A stretch of DNA of 64,000 bases from Marinobacter sp. LV10R510-11A (GCF_900215155.1 NZ_LT907980.1:1612001-1676000), one strand, 5' to 3'. Positions 41,068-54,649 are shown, counted from the stretch's first letter. The notes: generated by a model from the sequence alone, not told the origin. A program made the numbers and translations.

Positions 41068-41574
41068 ATGTTTTGGACTTTTGTCGCCACTGTAATCTGT
41101 GGGCTGGGCGCCGCTGGCATAGCTCTCGGAATACGGGCAGTCACCCGCAACAGGGCACCTAAATGGCTTATCCCGGTATTTGCCGGCGCAGGTATGCTGG
41201 GCTACCTGATATACGGAGAGTATGCATGGTACGACCATAAACAGTCGCGTTTACCTACCGAGGCTGTGGTTGTGAGCACGGAGAGTAAAGGGATTTATTG
41301 GCGCCCCTGGACTATGGTCTATCCTTATGTGACTGCTTTTTCCACGGTGGACACGAAAAGCATCGCGCGGGACACCAACAACCCGAATATTATTCGTTTT
41401 ACCCTCTATCGATTTGAGCAAAAGATCACAGACACAGTCTCTCACCGGATCCACATTATTAACTGCGCAACTCGGGAGCTGGTTCCAATCGGCTCTGATG
41501 GAACACCGCGGGTAGACAACCTCAAAACTCTGAATGGCAGTGACGTACTCTATTCCACTGTGTGTGCCGGCTGA
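41068..41574 (+). CDS. Conserved small membrane protein of unknown function
   Basis: 168 residues. Two membrane helices (about 3-23 and 33-50) are followed by a soluble domain of about 110 residues containing WRPWTMVYPYVTAFSTVD and NIIRFTLYRFEQKITDTVSH. I do not recognise the family. It has an AAGGAAAC site before the ATG and follows a terminator, so it is probably expressed separately or by read-through from the symporter. It is located between the symporter and the SLC5-kinase gene, which suggests but does not prove a role in that system. Confidence 0.7.
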   Translation: MFWTFVATVICGLGAAGIALGIRAVTRNRAPKWLIPVFAGAGMLGYLIYGEYAWYDHKQSRLPTEAVVVSTESKGIYWRPWTMVYPYVTAFSTVDTKSIARDTNNPNIIRFTLYRFEQKITDTVSHRIHIINCATRELVPIGSDGTPRVDNLKTLNGSDVLYSTVCAG

Positions 41575-41628
41575 AACTCTGGTAAATGGGGGCAGGTAAC
41601 CCGCCCTACCTGACGGAATTGTATAAAT

Positions 41629-44600
41629 ATGATTAGTGTCTGGTTGCTGGTTTTAATATCCATCACCTACATTTCGGTCCTGTTTATCATCGCCTGGGCG
41701 GGAGATAAACACCCCGGGCTGTATCGCAGGCGCCTTGCGCGGACGCATGTTTATTCACTGTCACTGGCGGTCTACTTCACCTCCTGGACCTTCTACGGCG
41801 CCGTGGGAAGGGCCACTCAGGAGGGGCTGGGCTTTCTACCCATTTATCTCGGGCCCTTGCTGGTTTTTGTTTTCTGCGCACCACTTTTGCGCCGAATCAT
41901 TTACATAAGTAAGCGTAACAACAGCACCTCCATCGCCGATTTCATTGCCTCCCGGTACGGCAAATCCCAGCTGTTGGCTGCCATGATCGCAACCTTCGCC
42001 TTGATTGGCAGCGTGCCCTACATCGCGCTGCAACTAAAGGCCATCGCCATGGGTTTCAGTGTGTTGTCCAGCACAGGCACGGGCACCCGGGAGCTGAGTA
42101 CCGCAGCCTGGAACGATGCGGCTTGGTACATCACCCTGGCGCTGACGGCATTTACCGTGCTTTTTGGCACCCGCCACTTGGAGTCGACTGAACACCATCG
42201 CGGCATGATTCAAGCTGTGGCCTTTGAGTCACTGATCAAGCTCGTTGCCTTTGTTGCCGTTGGGCTGTTTGTTGGGTACGGGCTTTATAACGGCTTTGGC
42301 GACTTATTGGACAATGTAAAGCAGGCGGATCTTAGTGGCATTCTTACAACAGATGCCATTGAGGCGCCGGCATTTATCACCCAAACTCTCGTTGCGATGC
42401 TGGCCATCATCTGCTTGCCACGGCAGTTTCACGTAATGGTGGTAGAGAACGCCGACCACCGCGATTTCGAAGTTGCCCGCTGGGCCATGCCGGTTTATCT
42501 CATTGTGGCTAGCGCATTTGTGCTACCTATTGCTGCAGCGGGTCTGTTGGCTCCAGAAGCCATAGCCAGCAACCCCGACATCCTCATCCTTCAGCTGCCC
42601 ATCATGGCCGGCAAAGAGTGGCTGGCCATTCTTGCATTCCTTGGTGGCGGCTCCGCAGCGGCTGCCATGGTTATCGTATGCTCTGTCGCCATTGCCACGA
42701 TGGTGAGCAATGAAATCGTCATGCCGGCTTTGCTTAAGTTCTTCAGGCCACGGATGAATCGCCAGGCCGACCTTAGCTCTCTGCTACTCGGCATCCGCAG
42801 GGTCGCCATCTTTGTGGTTCTACTGATTGCTTACGGCTTTTACCGGATGGCGGGAAAAGATTACAGCCTGACCTCGTTCGGGCTCCTGTCCTTTGCTGCA
42901 GCAGCACAATTTGGCCCGGCGCTTGTGGGCGGCATTCTCTGGCGCCGCGGTAATGCCACAGGTGCAACATGGGGCCTAGCTCTCGGTTTTTTTCTGTGGT
43001 GTTACACCTTGCTCCTGCCTGCACTGGCATCAACGGGCTGGTTTACCGACTCGCTAATCAACGAGGGTATCTGGGGGCTTCACTGGACAAGGCCAACCGC
43101 GCTATTCGGGCTGAAACTCGACCAGACCAGCCACGGCATTATCTGGAGCCTGGGTATCAATACGCTGGTCTACGTGGTGCTTTCTCTGGTCACACGTCAG
43201 CGGGTGCGTGAGAAAATCCAGATTGCCTCGTTTTTTCAGGATCCCCACCCCAAAGGCGATACGATCCAGCATCAAAGCTGGCAGGAGGAGATACTAACGT
43301 CGGATCTGCAGGCTCTCACCGACAGATTCATGGGCGAAGAGCGCTCAGAAGTTGTATTCCGAAATTACGAACGTCGCAATGCCATAAGGCTGCACCTGCA
43401 TCGCCCAGCTTCCTCTCACCTGATGAAATACGTAGAGCGCCAACTCGCGTCGGTGATTGGCGCGTCCACCGCACGGGTGGTTCTGGAATCGACCCTAACG
43501 GGTCGAGACATGCAGATCGAAGACGTGGTCAGCATTGTTGATGAAGCATCACAGGCCATGACGTTCAGCCGGGAGTTGCTGCAGTCGGCTATCGAGAACA
43601 TTAGCCTAGGCGTATCAGTGGTCAATCAGCAACAACAACTGGTGGTCTGGAACCATCGTTATTTGGAACTGTTCGCCTATCCGAAGGGGTTTGTAAGAGT
43701 CGGACGCCCGGCAGAAGACCTGATGCGCTATAACCTCACCAATTCCAACCTACCGGCCCGGCGAATTGATGAGATCGTTGCCAACCACTACGGCAACATG
43801 CGCGAAGGCCAGCTTATTTCTTATGAACGCCAAAGACCGGACGGAACAATTGTTCGAATAGACGGCAGCCCGATCCCCGGTGGCGGCTACGTAACCACAT
43901 TCCAGGATATTACAGCGATGCGCCGCACTGAGCAGGCGCTTAAAGAAACCAACACCTATCTCGAGCAGCGGGTTAAAGAACGCACCCAGGAGCTGCAGGT
44001 TATCAACGAACAAATGCTTAAAGCCAAGTCCGTTGCTGAGCAAGCAAATCAAAGCAAAACTCGCTTTCTAGCCTCGGCAAGCCACGACCTACTGCAGCCA
44101 CTGAATGCCGCGCGCCTATTTACATCAGCGCTTGCAGGCAAAGAAAACAACACCGAAACAAAAGAGCTTGTGGATCATATCGACAGTTCACTCGGGGCGG
44201 CAGAAGAGATCATCAGTACCCTCCTCGACATTTCCAAACTCGATGCGGGCGCGCTGGAACCGGAACTTGGCGTGTTCCCGGTTAACGACATTATGCGTCA
44301 CTTGGCCACCGACTTTACTGCTATTGCGGAAGACCAAGGCCTTAAGCTTCATGTCGTACCTAGCAGCGCCTGGATCCACTCAGATTCCAAGCTCCTGCGC
44401 CGGGTTGTACAGAACTTTCTGTCCAACGCAATACGCTACACCCCTGATGGGAAAATTCTGTTGGGCTGCCGCCGCCTCAAAGGGTATTTGCGCATAGAGG
44501 TGTGGGACACCGGCCCCGGTATACCAGAGGATCAGCTAACCTTTATTTTCGAAGAGTTCCGTCGCTTTCAGCACGGCCGAGACAAGAAGGGCCTTGGCCT

Positions 44601-45147
44601 CGGCCTCGCGATCGTCGACCGGATCAGTGGCATGCTGAACCATCCTGTAAGCGTTCAATCGGTTCAGGGAAAAGGCAGTGTTTTTGGTATAACCGTTCCC
44701 CTTGCCCAAGCAGATCAGGCGTACCAGGCGGCTGAAACATCAGCTACAAGCTCGCGGCGCGTTTCTAGCCTTGGCGGCCTGAACGTTCTTTGTATCGACA
44801 ACGACCCCGCAATCCTGCAGGGAATGGTTGCGCTTCTGGGGAACTGGAAATGCAATGTCACAGCTGCTGAAAGCTTAGAAGACGCCCTAGAGAAACCTCA
44901 GGGTAGACAGCCAGATATTATACTTGCAGATTATCAGCTTGATGATGACAAGAACGGTCTGGATGCTATGGACGCAATACGCAGTGCAGGGGGCTACGAC
45001 ATACCGGGCATATTGATTACCGGATATACGGCTCCCGACGTTCGCGACGAGGCGATTGAGCGAGGGTATCAAATTCTCTATAAGCCGGTTAAGCCTGCGG
45101 CTTTGAGAGCCATGGTGAACAAACTACTGAAACAAAAGCGCTCATGA
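41629..45147 (+). CDS. Hybrid histidine kinase with SLC5 symporter domain (CrbS/MxtR-like)
   Basis: 1172-residue sensor. Residues about 1-520 are a sodium/solute symporter-type membrane domain of about 13 helices (WAGDKHPGLYRRRLA, FYGAVGRATQEGLGFLPIYLGP in parts). A linker follows, then PAS (about 645-765), a coiled coil (about 768-805), HisKA with the H-box ASASHDLLQPLNAAR (His near 819), HATPase (NFLSNAIRYTPDG, DTGPGIPE, GLGLGLAIVD) and a C-terminal receiver with Asp near 1101 (DIILADYQL). Close relatives (CrbS, MxtR, CbrA types) control acetate or carbon use. The known CrbR/ErdR DNA-binding partner is not here. The stop overlaps the next start (ATGA). Confidence 0.93.
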   Translation: MISVWLLVLISITYISVLFIIAWAGDKHPGLYRRRLARTHVYSLSLAVYFTSWTFYGAVGRATQEGLGFLPIYLGPLLVFVFCAPLLRRIIYISKRNNSTSIADFIASRYGKSQLLAAMIATFALIGSVPYIALQLKAIAMGFSVLSSTGTGTRELSTAAWNDAAWYITLALTAFTVLFGTRHLESTEHHRGMIQAVAFESLIKLVAFVAVGLFVGYGLYNGFGDLLDNVKQADLSGILTTDAIEAPAFITQTLVAMLAIICLPRQFHVMVVENADHRDFEVARWAMPVYLIVASAFVLPIAAAGLLAPEAIASNPDILILQLPIMAGKEWLAILAFLGGGSAAAAMVIVCSVAIATMVSNEIVMPALLKFFRPRMNRQADLSSLLLGIRRVAIFVVLLIAYGFYRMAGKDYSLTSFGLLSFAAAAQFGPALVGGILWRRGNATGATWGLALGFFLWCYTLLLPALASTGWFTDSLINEGIWGLHWTRPTALFGLKLDQTSHGIIWSLGINTLVYVVLSLVTRQRVREKIQIASFFQDPHPKGDTIQHQSWQEEILTSDLQALTDRFMGEERSEVVFRNYERRNAIRLHLHRPASSHLMKYVERQLASVIGASTARVVLESTLTGRDMQIEDVVSIVDEASQAMTFSRELLQSAIENISLGVSVVNQQQQLVVWNHRYLELFAYPKGFVRVGRPAEDLMRYNLTNSNLPARRIDEIVANHYGNMREGQLISYERQRPDGTIVRIDGSPIPGGGYVTTFQDITAMRRTEQALKETNTYLEQRVKERTQELQVINEQMLKAKSVAEQANQSKTRFLASASHDLLQPLNAARLFTSALAGKENNTETKELVDHIDSSLGAAEEIISTLLDISKLDAGALEPELGVFPVNDIMRHLATDFTAIAEDQGLKLHVVPSSAWIHSDSKLLRRVVQNFLSNAIRYTPDGKILLGCRRLKGYLRIEVWDTGPGIPEDQLTFIFEEFRRFQHGRDKKGLGLGLAIVDRISGMLNHPVSVQSVQGKGSVFGITVPLAQADQAYQAAETSATSSRRVSSLGGLNVLCIDNDPAILQGMVALLGNWKCNVTAAESLEDALEKPQGRQPDIILADYQLDDDKNGLDAMDAIRSAGGYDIPGILITGYTAPDVRDEAIERGYQILYKPVKPAALRAMVNKLLKQKRS

Positions 45148-46793
45148 GCACGCTCGCGAACAAATCAGCCTCTGACACAAGCGCCTTCGCAAAGCTCACC
45201 TATCTTGTGATCGACGACTTTGAAAACTTCCGGATCTCAATGCGCCATATGCTTCGCAGCTGTGGTGCCGTCAATATTGAGTTGGTTGCCGACGCCAGAC
45301 CCGCGGTGCAGTACTGCACATACAATCATGTAGACGTAGTGCTATGCGACTATAATTTGGGTGAGGGCAAGAATGGCCAGCACATTCTGGAGGAGCTTCG
45401 CCACAAGAAGCTTTTAAAACGATCGTCACTTTTTTTAATGGTAACCTCGGAGACGTCCCGGGAAATGGTTATGGGGGCCCGCGAAAACCAGCCCGACGCC
45501 TACCTCACAAAGCCGATGAATCGCGCTATGCTGGAAAAGCGCCTGGGTAGCCTAATCAACCAACGCAACGCCTTGTTTCCGATCAACCGTGAAATCGACC
45601 GGGAAAATTATCCAGAAGCTATCTCACTCTGTGTTACGGCTCTGGCCCGACTGCCACGCTATAAAACCTGGCTTATGAAAACCCTCGGGGAACTCTATTT
45701 TCTACTAGGGGATCTTTCCCATGCCATTAAAGTGTACGACGAAGTTCTCTCCCAACGCGAGTTACCGTGGGCCAGATTCGGGCGCGACAAAGTATTACTG
45801 GCCAACCATCGTTACGACGAAGCTGTGGAGAGCCTGCAACAACTAATAGCCAACCACCCTGATTATATGGAAGCCTATGACTTTCTAGCAGATGGCCTTG
45901 AGCGCCTGAATAGACCGGGACAGGCGCAGAAAATTCTGGAGCGGGCAGCTGACTATTCACCCCATGCATTGCTCCGTCAAAAACACTTAGCTGAATTGGC
46001 GGAATCCAACCAAGACATGGAAACCGCCGCAAAGTCATGGCGAAAAACAGTCAGCTTGGGGACTCATTCCATTCATGACAGTGCCGGCCACTATCTCTCC
46101 TTGAGCCATACCCTGTGCGACCTGAGTGAAGGCAATACGGACAAAGAGGGTGAGACGCTTGCAAACGAAGCATTTTCAACTCTTGGCTGCTTGGAAAAGC
46201 GCTTCCCAGCCAACGATATTCTTGAACTTCGTAGCAAGATTATCCAGTGCCGGATCTACGCGGGCCAAAAACACCTACAAGAAGCCGAAGTAATGCTGGA
46301 CGGTATTCGGCCGAAGCTAAAGAACACCCGCTCGCTGGGCTTAGAAACAGGCCTAGACTACGCAAAAACACTCTATCGCCTTGGCCACGGAATTGAGGCC
46401 AAAACATTGCTTGGGGAGCTGGCAGAGCAGTTTGGTGAAAACCCTGGCGCTATCAAAAAAATAGAAAATTTGTTGGATGAGCCAGTAAGCTTTCGTACGA
46501 AAATCAAAGCTCGCCGTCTTAATCGAGAAGGCATAGCAGCCTTTGAATCCGGCAATCTCAAAGAGGCCCGAAGTATCTTCGCCAAAGCCCTAGAAATGAT
46601 ACCGGATCACCCAGCCCTGAACCTAAACCAGGTTCAAGTGCTGATAAAAGAGCATGAGACCACCGCGGGAGTCAAGGATCTGACGGAACGCTGCCAGTAT
46701 CACCTAAGCCGGATGGCTGAGCTGCCTGAGCAGCATGGACAATATCGACGCTACCTTGCTCTGCAACGTAAATTGAAGGCACTGAACCAATGA
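45144..46793 (+). CDS. Response-regulator receiver protein with TPR output
   Basis: 549 residues. The N-terminal receiver domain (about 15-140) has the acidic pair in LVIDDFENF, the phospho-acceptor in VLCDYNLGEG (Asp69), the switch threonine region MVTSETS, and the lysine in YLTKPMN. The rest (about 155-545) is helical repeats with TPR character (ETLGELYFLLGDLSHAIKVY; HPDYMEAYDFLADGL). There is no DNA-binding or enzymatic output domain, so it probably acts by protein contacts. It overlaps the hybrid kinase upstream and the small kinase downstream (ATGA both times), so the three are made together. Confidence 0.9.
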   Translation: MSTLANKSASDTSAFAKLTYLVIDDFENFRISMRHMLRSCGAVNIELVADARPAVQYCTYNHVDVVLCDYNLGEGKNGQHILEELRHKKLLKRSSLFLMVTSETSREMVMGARENQPDAYLTKPMNRAMLEKRLGSLINQRNALFPINREIDRENYPEAISLCVTALARLPRYKTWLMKTLGELYFLLGDLSHAIKVYDEVLSQRELPWARFGRDKVLLANHRYDEAVESLQQLIANHPDYMEAYDFLADGLERLNRPGQAQKILERAADYSPHALLRQKHLAELAESNQDMETAAKSWRKTVSLGTHSIHDSAGHYLSLSHTLCDLSEGNTDKEGETLANEAFSTLGCLEKRFPANDILELRSKIIQCRIYAGQKHLQEAEVMLDGIRPKLKNTRSLGLETGLDYAKTLYRLGHGIEAKTLLGELAEQFGENPGAIKKIENLLDEPVSFRTKIKARRLNREGIAAFESGNLKEARSIFAKALEMIPDHPALNLNQVQVLIKEHETTAGVKDLTERCQYHLSRMAELPEQHGQYRRYLALQRKLKALNQ

Positions 46794-47470
46794 AAAACCG
46801 CAATATCAACTTCTCCATGGTTCTGGCATTGGCCGTGCATGACATGAAAAACTCACTAGGAATGTTACTCAACTCCTTGGATGAACTGAGGACAGAGAAC
46901 CAAGACAGGCTGAACGATTCTTCCAAGTTCAACACCCTCCAGTACGAAGCAGAGCGGATACACAACGATCTGGTACAGCTCCTAGGGATTTATAGGTTGG
47001 GCGAAAACAATCTTTCCGCGCACATGGAAGAGCATTTTGTTCCCGATTTCCTATATGAACACCTTGCCAGGCACACACCGCTTCTTGAAGGGTTGGGGAT
47101 CGAGTGGTCTATTGATGCAGAAGAGATAAACGGCTTTTTTGATGCCGACCTGCTTACCGGTGCACTAAACAATACGATTAACAATGCTATCCGCTATACC
47201 AAAAGCAGAATCAGGCTAACGGCCAATGAGCAGGACGGATATCTTGTTATCGGAGTGGAAGATGATGGAGAAGGTTACCCAGAGAACATACAGCATACCG
47301 GAACGTTGAGTTTCAAATCCCTCGACTTCAACACCGGCAGCACAAGCCTTGGCTTGTTCTTTGTTTCTGCGGTAGCGGACCTTCACAGCGAGGGAGAGCG
47401 TGCTGGCTACATCAAGCTGCGCAATGGTGGGCATCTTGGTGGCGGTGTTTTCCAAATCTGGCTTCCATAA
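46790..47470 (+). CDS. Small soluble sensor histidine kinase
   Basis: 226-residue kinase without membrane segments or a sensory domain. The dimerisation/phospho-acceptor helix is at the very N-terminus (LALAVHDMKNSLGMLLNSL, His17). The HATPase domain has an N-box (NNTINNAIRYTKSRI), G1 (VEDDGEGYPENI) and G2 (STSLGLFFVSAV). It is fused in expression to the REC-TPR gene by an ATGA overlap. It could phosphorylate or dephosphorylate that receiver, with the TPR protein as its input platform. A bidirectional terminator follows. Confidence 0.88.
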   Translation: MKNRNINFSMVLALAVHDMKNSLGMLLNSLDELRTENQDRLNDSSKFNTLQYEAERIHNDLVQLLGIYRLGENNLSAHMEEHFVPDFLYEHLARHTPLLEGLGIEWSIDAEEINGFFDADLLTGALNNTINNAIRYTKSRIRLTANEQDGYLVIGVEDDGEGYPENIQHTGTLSFKSLDFNTGSTSLGLFFVSAVADLHSEGERAGYIKLRNGGHLGGGVFQIWLP

Positions 47471-47485
47471 CAAAGCCTAAAAACG

Positions 47486-47520
47486 AAAAAACCCCCAACG
47501 GCGAGCCGCTGGGGGTTTTT
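47486..47520. terminator. Bidirectional terminator between the kinase gene and the rRNA operon
   Basis: AAAAAACCCCCAACGGC, a GAG loop and GCCGCTGGGGGTTTTT form a long stem with one mismatched pair and T-tracts in both directions. It can end the + strand kinase operon and, on the - strand, transcription leaving the 5S gene. Confidence 0.92.
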
Positions 47521-47530
47521 GGTATTAAGA

Positions 47531-47647
47531 GTCTGACGATGACCTACTCTCACATGGGCAAATGCCACACTACCATCGGCGCAGGCCTGTTTCACTTCTG
47601 AGTTCGAGATGGGATCAGGTGGTTCCAAGCCGCTATGGTCGTCAGAC
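47531..47647 (-). rRNA. rrf: 5S ribosomal RNA
   Basis: 117 nt on the minus strand. Reads GTCTGACGACCATAGCGGCT at the 5' end and closes with GTCATCGTCAGAC, so the terminal helix pairs. Internal landmarks are the CCACCTGATCCCATCTCGAA loop and CGCCGATGGTAGTGTGG. It is the last gene of the rRNA operon. Confidence 0.97.
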
Positions 47648-47746
47648 AAAACGGTTGATCACTGGGGGATGAGATAGAACTGGCTTTTTAGGCCGTGATA
47701 TTGATTTTTTCGTTGCGATATCCGCAATTGTCTTGGGTGTTATATA

Positions 47747-50638
<2,892 letters not shown>

Positions 50639-50640
50639 AT

Positions 50641-50945
50641 ATAACCCCAAGACAACTGTGCTCCATGGATCAACATCCTGGTAAACCAGGAGGCCAATAT
50701 GTGGAGACAGTGCCTTGACGTGATATAACAACCACTTCAACGACAACACCGGATAACGCTTGAAAAAATCGTTATCACATTGAACACTTTCTCTCGGAGA
50801 TTATGAGAAAAAGTCTTCGTGTTCTATCTCATCCAATTTGTTAAAGAGCAAATCTGACCCAGTGATCAGAAAGAAAAACTTCAGACTTAGCAGACGCTAA
50901 ACTGAAATACTTGTTTCTGTACACTGACCGAAGTCAGGTAAATAA
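50641..50945 (-). other. Internal transcribed spacer between tRNA-Ala and 23S
   Basis: 305 bp with no gene. It contains a boxA antitermination site (50834-50850) and, nearer the 23S gene, sequence complementary to the 23S 3' flank that forms the processing stem. Nothing else is recognised. Confidence 0.85.
50834..50850 (-). promoter_or_regulatory. boxA antitermination site in the 16S-23S spacer
   Basis: The minus-strand sequence TGCTCTTTAACAAATTG closely matches the rRNA boxA core (TGCTCTTTAACA) that binds NusB-S10 and prevents premature Rho termination. Its place before 23S matches other gammaproteobacterial rrn operons. Confidence 0.85.
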
Positions 50946-51021
50946 TGGTGGAGCTAAGCAGGATCGAACTGCTGACCTCCTGCGTGCAAGGCAGGCGCTC
51001 TCCCAGCTGAGCTATAGCCCC
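50946..51021 (-). tRNA. alaT: tRNA-Ala (anticodon TGC)
   Basis: 76 nt on the minus strand, from GGGGCTATAGCTCAGCTGGG to the encoded 3' CCA. The anticodon loop is CTTGCAC (TGC), the T-loop is GTTCGATC, and the acceptor stem GGGGCTA pairs with TAGCTCC. Located in the 16S-23S spacer after tRNA-Ile. Confidence 0.97.
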
Positions 51022-51024
51022 ATT

Positions 51025-51101
<77 letters not shown>

Positions 51102-51205
51102 GGTTTTGCTTGTCACTGACAAGACCGTCGGGTCTACAGACCCTTGCTCTCTTTACAATTAACCAAGTAATTCGTGTGGACTCTGACCGAAGCTTCAACT
51201 TCGTT

Positions 51206-52745
<1,540 letters not shown>

Positions 52746-52868
52746 AAATCATACAAGATCCGAAGATCTCAATTCTTGCTCAAGACAAAACTCAATGTTC
52801 GACGAGTCGCTTGCCTTGGTATTTCTTGTCGAAATACTCCAGCCAGCGCCCACACGAATTACTTGGTT

Positions 52869-52884
52869 AATTTGTTAAAGAGCG
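52869..52884 (-). promoter_or_regulatory. boxA antitermination site in the rRNA leader
   Basis: The minus-strand CGCTCTTTAACAAATT, 124 bp before the 16S gene and downstream of all three promoters, matches the rRNA boxA core. It is nearly the same as the second copy before 23S. Confidence 0.87.
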
Positions 52885-52913
52885 TTTGAGCCGTGGCTCA
52901 ATCAAGGAGGCAA

Positions 52914-52941
52914 ATTATACGTCGTTTCGCTACCCTGTCAA
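52914..52941 (-). promoter_or_regulatory. rRNA promoter, proximal (third of three)
   Basis: On the minus strand: -35 TTGACA at 52936-52941, 16-bp spacer, -10 TATAAT at 52914-52919. Both hexamers are perfect sigma-70 consensus, so this is a strong promoter. Its discriminator (TTGCCTCC) is less GC-rich than in the upstream copies. Confidence 0.85.
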
Positions 52942-53025
52942 CCGTTTTTTTCGAGTTGCTTCAGAAGCTTCGCTTCTAAAACTACCGATACTGACCGGCT
53001 GATACTTACTTGTTTCGAGGGACGT

Positions 53026-53053
53026 ATTCTACATCGAATCCGAACCCTGTCAA
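53026..53053 (-). promoter_or_regulatory. rRNA promoter, middle (second of three)
   Basis: On the minus strand: -35 TTGACA at 53048-53053, 16-bp spacer, -10 TAGAAT at 53026-53031. The following ACGTCCC is a GC-rich discriminator of the kind associated with ppGpp control. Confidence 0.85.
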
Positions 53054-53157
53054 CCGTTATCTCGAAGAAAGCTTAAATCGTTTTCTTCAACACTTTCAAA
53101 CAGTTAACTCTCTCAAAACACCCCGCTGTTCTGGCGTATCCCTCAAGCGAGATGCGC

Positions 53158-53185
53158 ATTCTACAGAGCTGGGCGAAGGTGTCAA
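53158..53185 (-). promoter_or_regulatory. rRNA promoter, distal (first of three)
   Basis: On the minus strand: -35 TTGACA at 53180-53185, 16-bp spacer, -10 TAGAAT at 53158-53163, followed by the discriminator GCGCATC. The -35 begins only 21 bases after the purT stop codon on the same strand. Confidence 0.83.
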
Positions 53186-53206
53186 CGGGGTCTTGGAACT
53201 TTTTAT

Positions 53207-54403
53207 CTATAGATGAACATTAATCGCTGCAGCCGCTGCTATAGCCTTGCTTTTAGCCTCTTCAATTGTAGAGCCCTTAGCCAAGGCGACGCCCATTCGG
53301 CGGCGACCTGAAAGCTCGGGCTTACCAAACAGCCTTAGCTGCACATCCTGCTCAGAAAGAGCCTGTTCCAGCCCAGAAAAGGCTACTTCTGTGGAATCAC
53401 CTTCAGGAAGGATAACCACAGACGCCGAAGGGCCGTGCTGTCGAATTACAGGAATCGGCAAGCCAAGTATTGCCCGTGCGTGCAAAGCAAACTCTGACAA
53501 GTCCTGAGACACAAGCGTAACAAGGCCGGTGTCGTGGGGCCGAGGGGATACCTCTGAGAAGTATACGTCATCCCCATGGATGAACAGCTCTACCCCGTAT
53601 ACCCCATAACCGCCAAGATTTTCGGTGACTTTTAAAGCCACTTCGCGAGATCTCTCCAACGCCTTAGCGCTCATGGGTTGCGGTTGCCAGGATTCACGAT
53701 AGTCACCATCTTCCTGCCTATGACCTATGGGCTCGCAAAAGCTGACACCCCCAGAGTGCCTCACCGTCAGTAAGGTTATTTCATAATCGAACGTCACAAA
53801 GCCTTCGACAATGACCCTCCCTTTACCTGCGCGACCACCCGTCTGGGCGTAATCCCAAGCAGCGTCAATCTGGCTTTGATCGGTAACCGTGCTCTGCCCT
53901 TTACCGGAGGAACTCATCACTGGTTTGACAACGACCGGCAGCCCAATGGCGTTAATGGCATCAACAAACAACTCTTTTGTTTCGACAAACCAGTAAGGTG
54001 AAGTGCGCAGCTCCAGCTCCTCTGCAGCCAGGCGGCGGATCCCTTCTCTGTTCATCGTAAGGTCAACTGCTCGGGCAGAAGGAATAACCCGGTACCCCTC
54101 CTGCTCTAGCTTGACCAGCTCGGCAGTCGCAATTGCTTCTATTTCCGGGACGATGAGATCGGGTTTCTCAAGTTCGACAACGTTACGTAGTGCCTGCGCA
54201 TCCAGCATATCAATCACGTGGCTGCGGTGGGCCACCTGCATGGCAGGCGCGTTGAGATAGCGATCTGCAGCGATTACTTCAACCCCAAACCTCTGCAATT
54301 CAATAGCCACCTCTTTTCCGAGTTCCCCGGAACCACATAGCAGCACTCTAAAGGCATTCGCTTTAAGTGGCGTACCCAGCGTTACCCGACCAGCATTATT
54401 CAA
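53207..54403 (-). CDS. purT: Formate-dependent phosphoribosylglycinamide formyltransferase 2
   Basis: ATP-grasp enzyme of purine synthesis that formylates GAR using formate and ATP, an alternative to folate-dependent PurN. The N-terminal segment has [20 protein letters not shown]. The ATP-grasp region has [33 protein letters not shown], a [19 protein letters not shown] segment with metal ligands, and [12 protein letters not shown]. 398 residues from a TTG start with GGAGG 7 bp upstream. It reads directly into the rRNA promoter region. Confidence 0.96.
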   Translation of the reverse strand: MNNAGRVTLGTPLKANAFRVLLCGSGELGKEVAIELQRFGVEVIAADRYLNAPAMQVAHRSHVIDMLDAQALRNVVELEKPDLIVPEIEAIATAELVKLEQEGYRVIPSARAVDLTMNREGIRRLAAEELELRTSPYWFVETKELFVDAINAIGLPVVVKPVMSSSGKGQSTVTDQSQIDAAWDYAQTGGRAGKGRVIVEGFVTFDYEITLLTVRHSGGVSFCEPIGHRQEDGDYRESWQPQPMSAKALERSREVALKVTENLGGYGVYGVELFIHGDDVYFSEVSPRPHDTGLVTLVSQDLSEFALHARAILGLPIPVIRQHGPSASVVILPEGDSTEVAFSGLEQALSEQDVQLRLFGKPELSGRRRMGVALAKGSTIEEAKSKAIAAAAAINVHL

Positions 54404-54454
54404 ACTACATCCTCCAGCCTGCGCCCTATTCTTTTCAGAGATTTTAGCGCCTGT

Positions 54455-54637
54455 TTAAAGTGCAACCTCCTGTTCCCGCTCAGCAACGCATACAAGCACG
54501 GCTTTGCGTTCACAGTTGGTCATTGTGGTCCAACGCAAAATCTCATCACTGGTGCGCTGACACCCTATACACACATCACGCTCATCGAGAGCACATATGC
54601 TCACGCACGGCGAACGAACTTTATCCTCAGCACCCAT
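54455..54637 (-). CDS. DUF1289 small cysteine-rich protein
   Basis: 60-residue protein with the DUF1289 pattern SPCVSICALDERDVCIGC followed by RTSDEILRW. Three conserved cysteines (C-x3-C-x7-C-x2-C spacing) suggest a metal or Fe-S site. Function unknown. It starts 12 bp after the gamma-carbonic anhydrase stop and is probably in the same unit (NudL-gammaCA-DUF1289-purT on the minus strand). Confidence 0.85.
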   Translation of the reverse strand: MGAEDKVRSPCVSICALDERDVCIGCQRTSDEILRWTTMTNCERKAVLVCVAEREQEVAL

Positions 54638-54649
54638 AACGGATTTGTC

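Larger units (their letters stand above)
52746..53206 (-). other. rRNA operon leader and promoter region
   Basis: 461 bp without a protein gene, between purT and 16S. It carries three tandem promoters, a boxA site, and a small hairpin (AGAAGC GAA GCTTCT) between the second and third promoters. A 15-bp exact repeat (AACGGTTGACAGGGT on the minus strand) marks two of the promoter modules, at 52932-52946 and 53044-53058. Confidence 0.85.
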
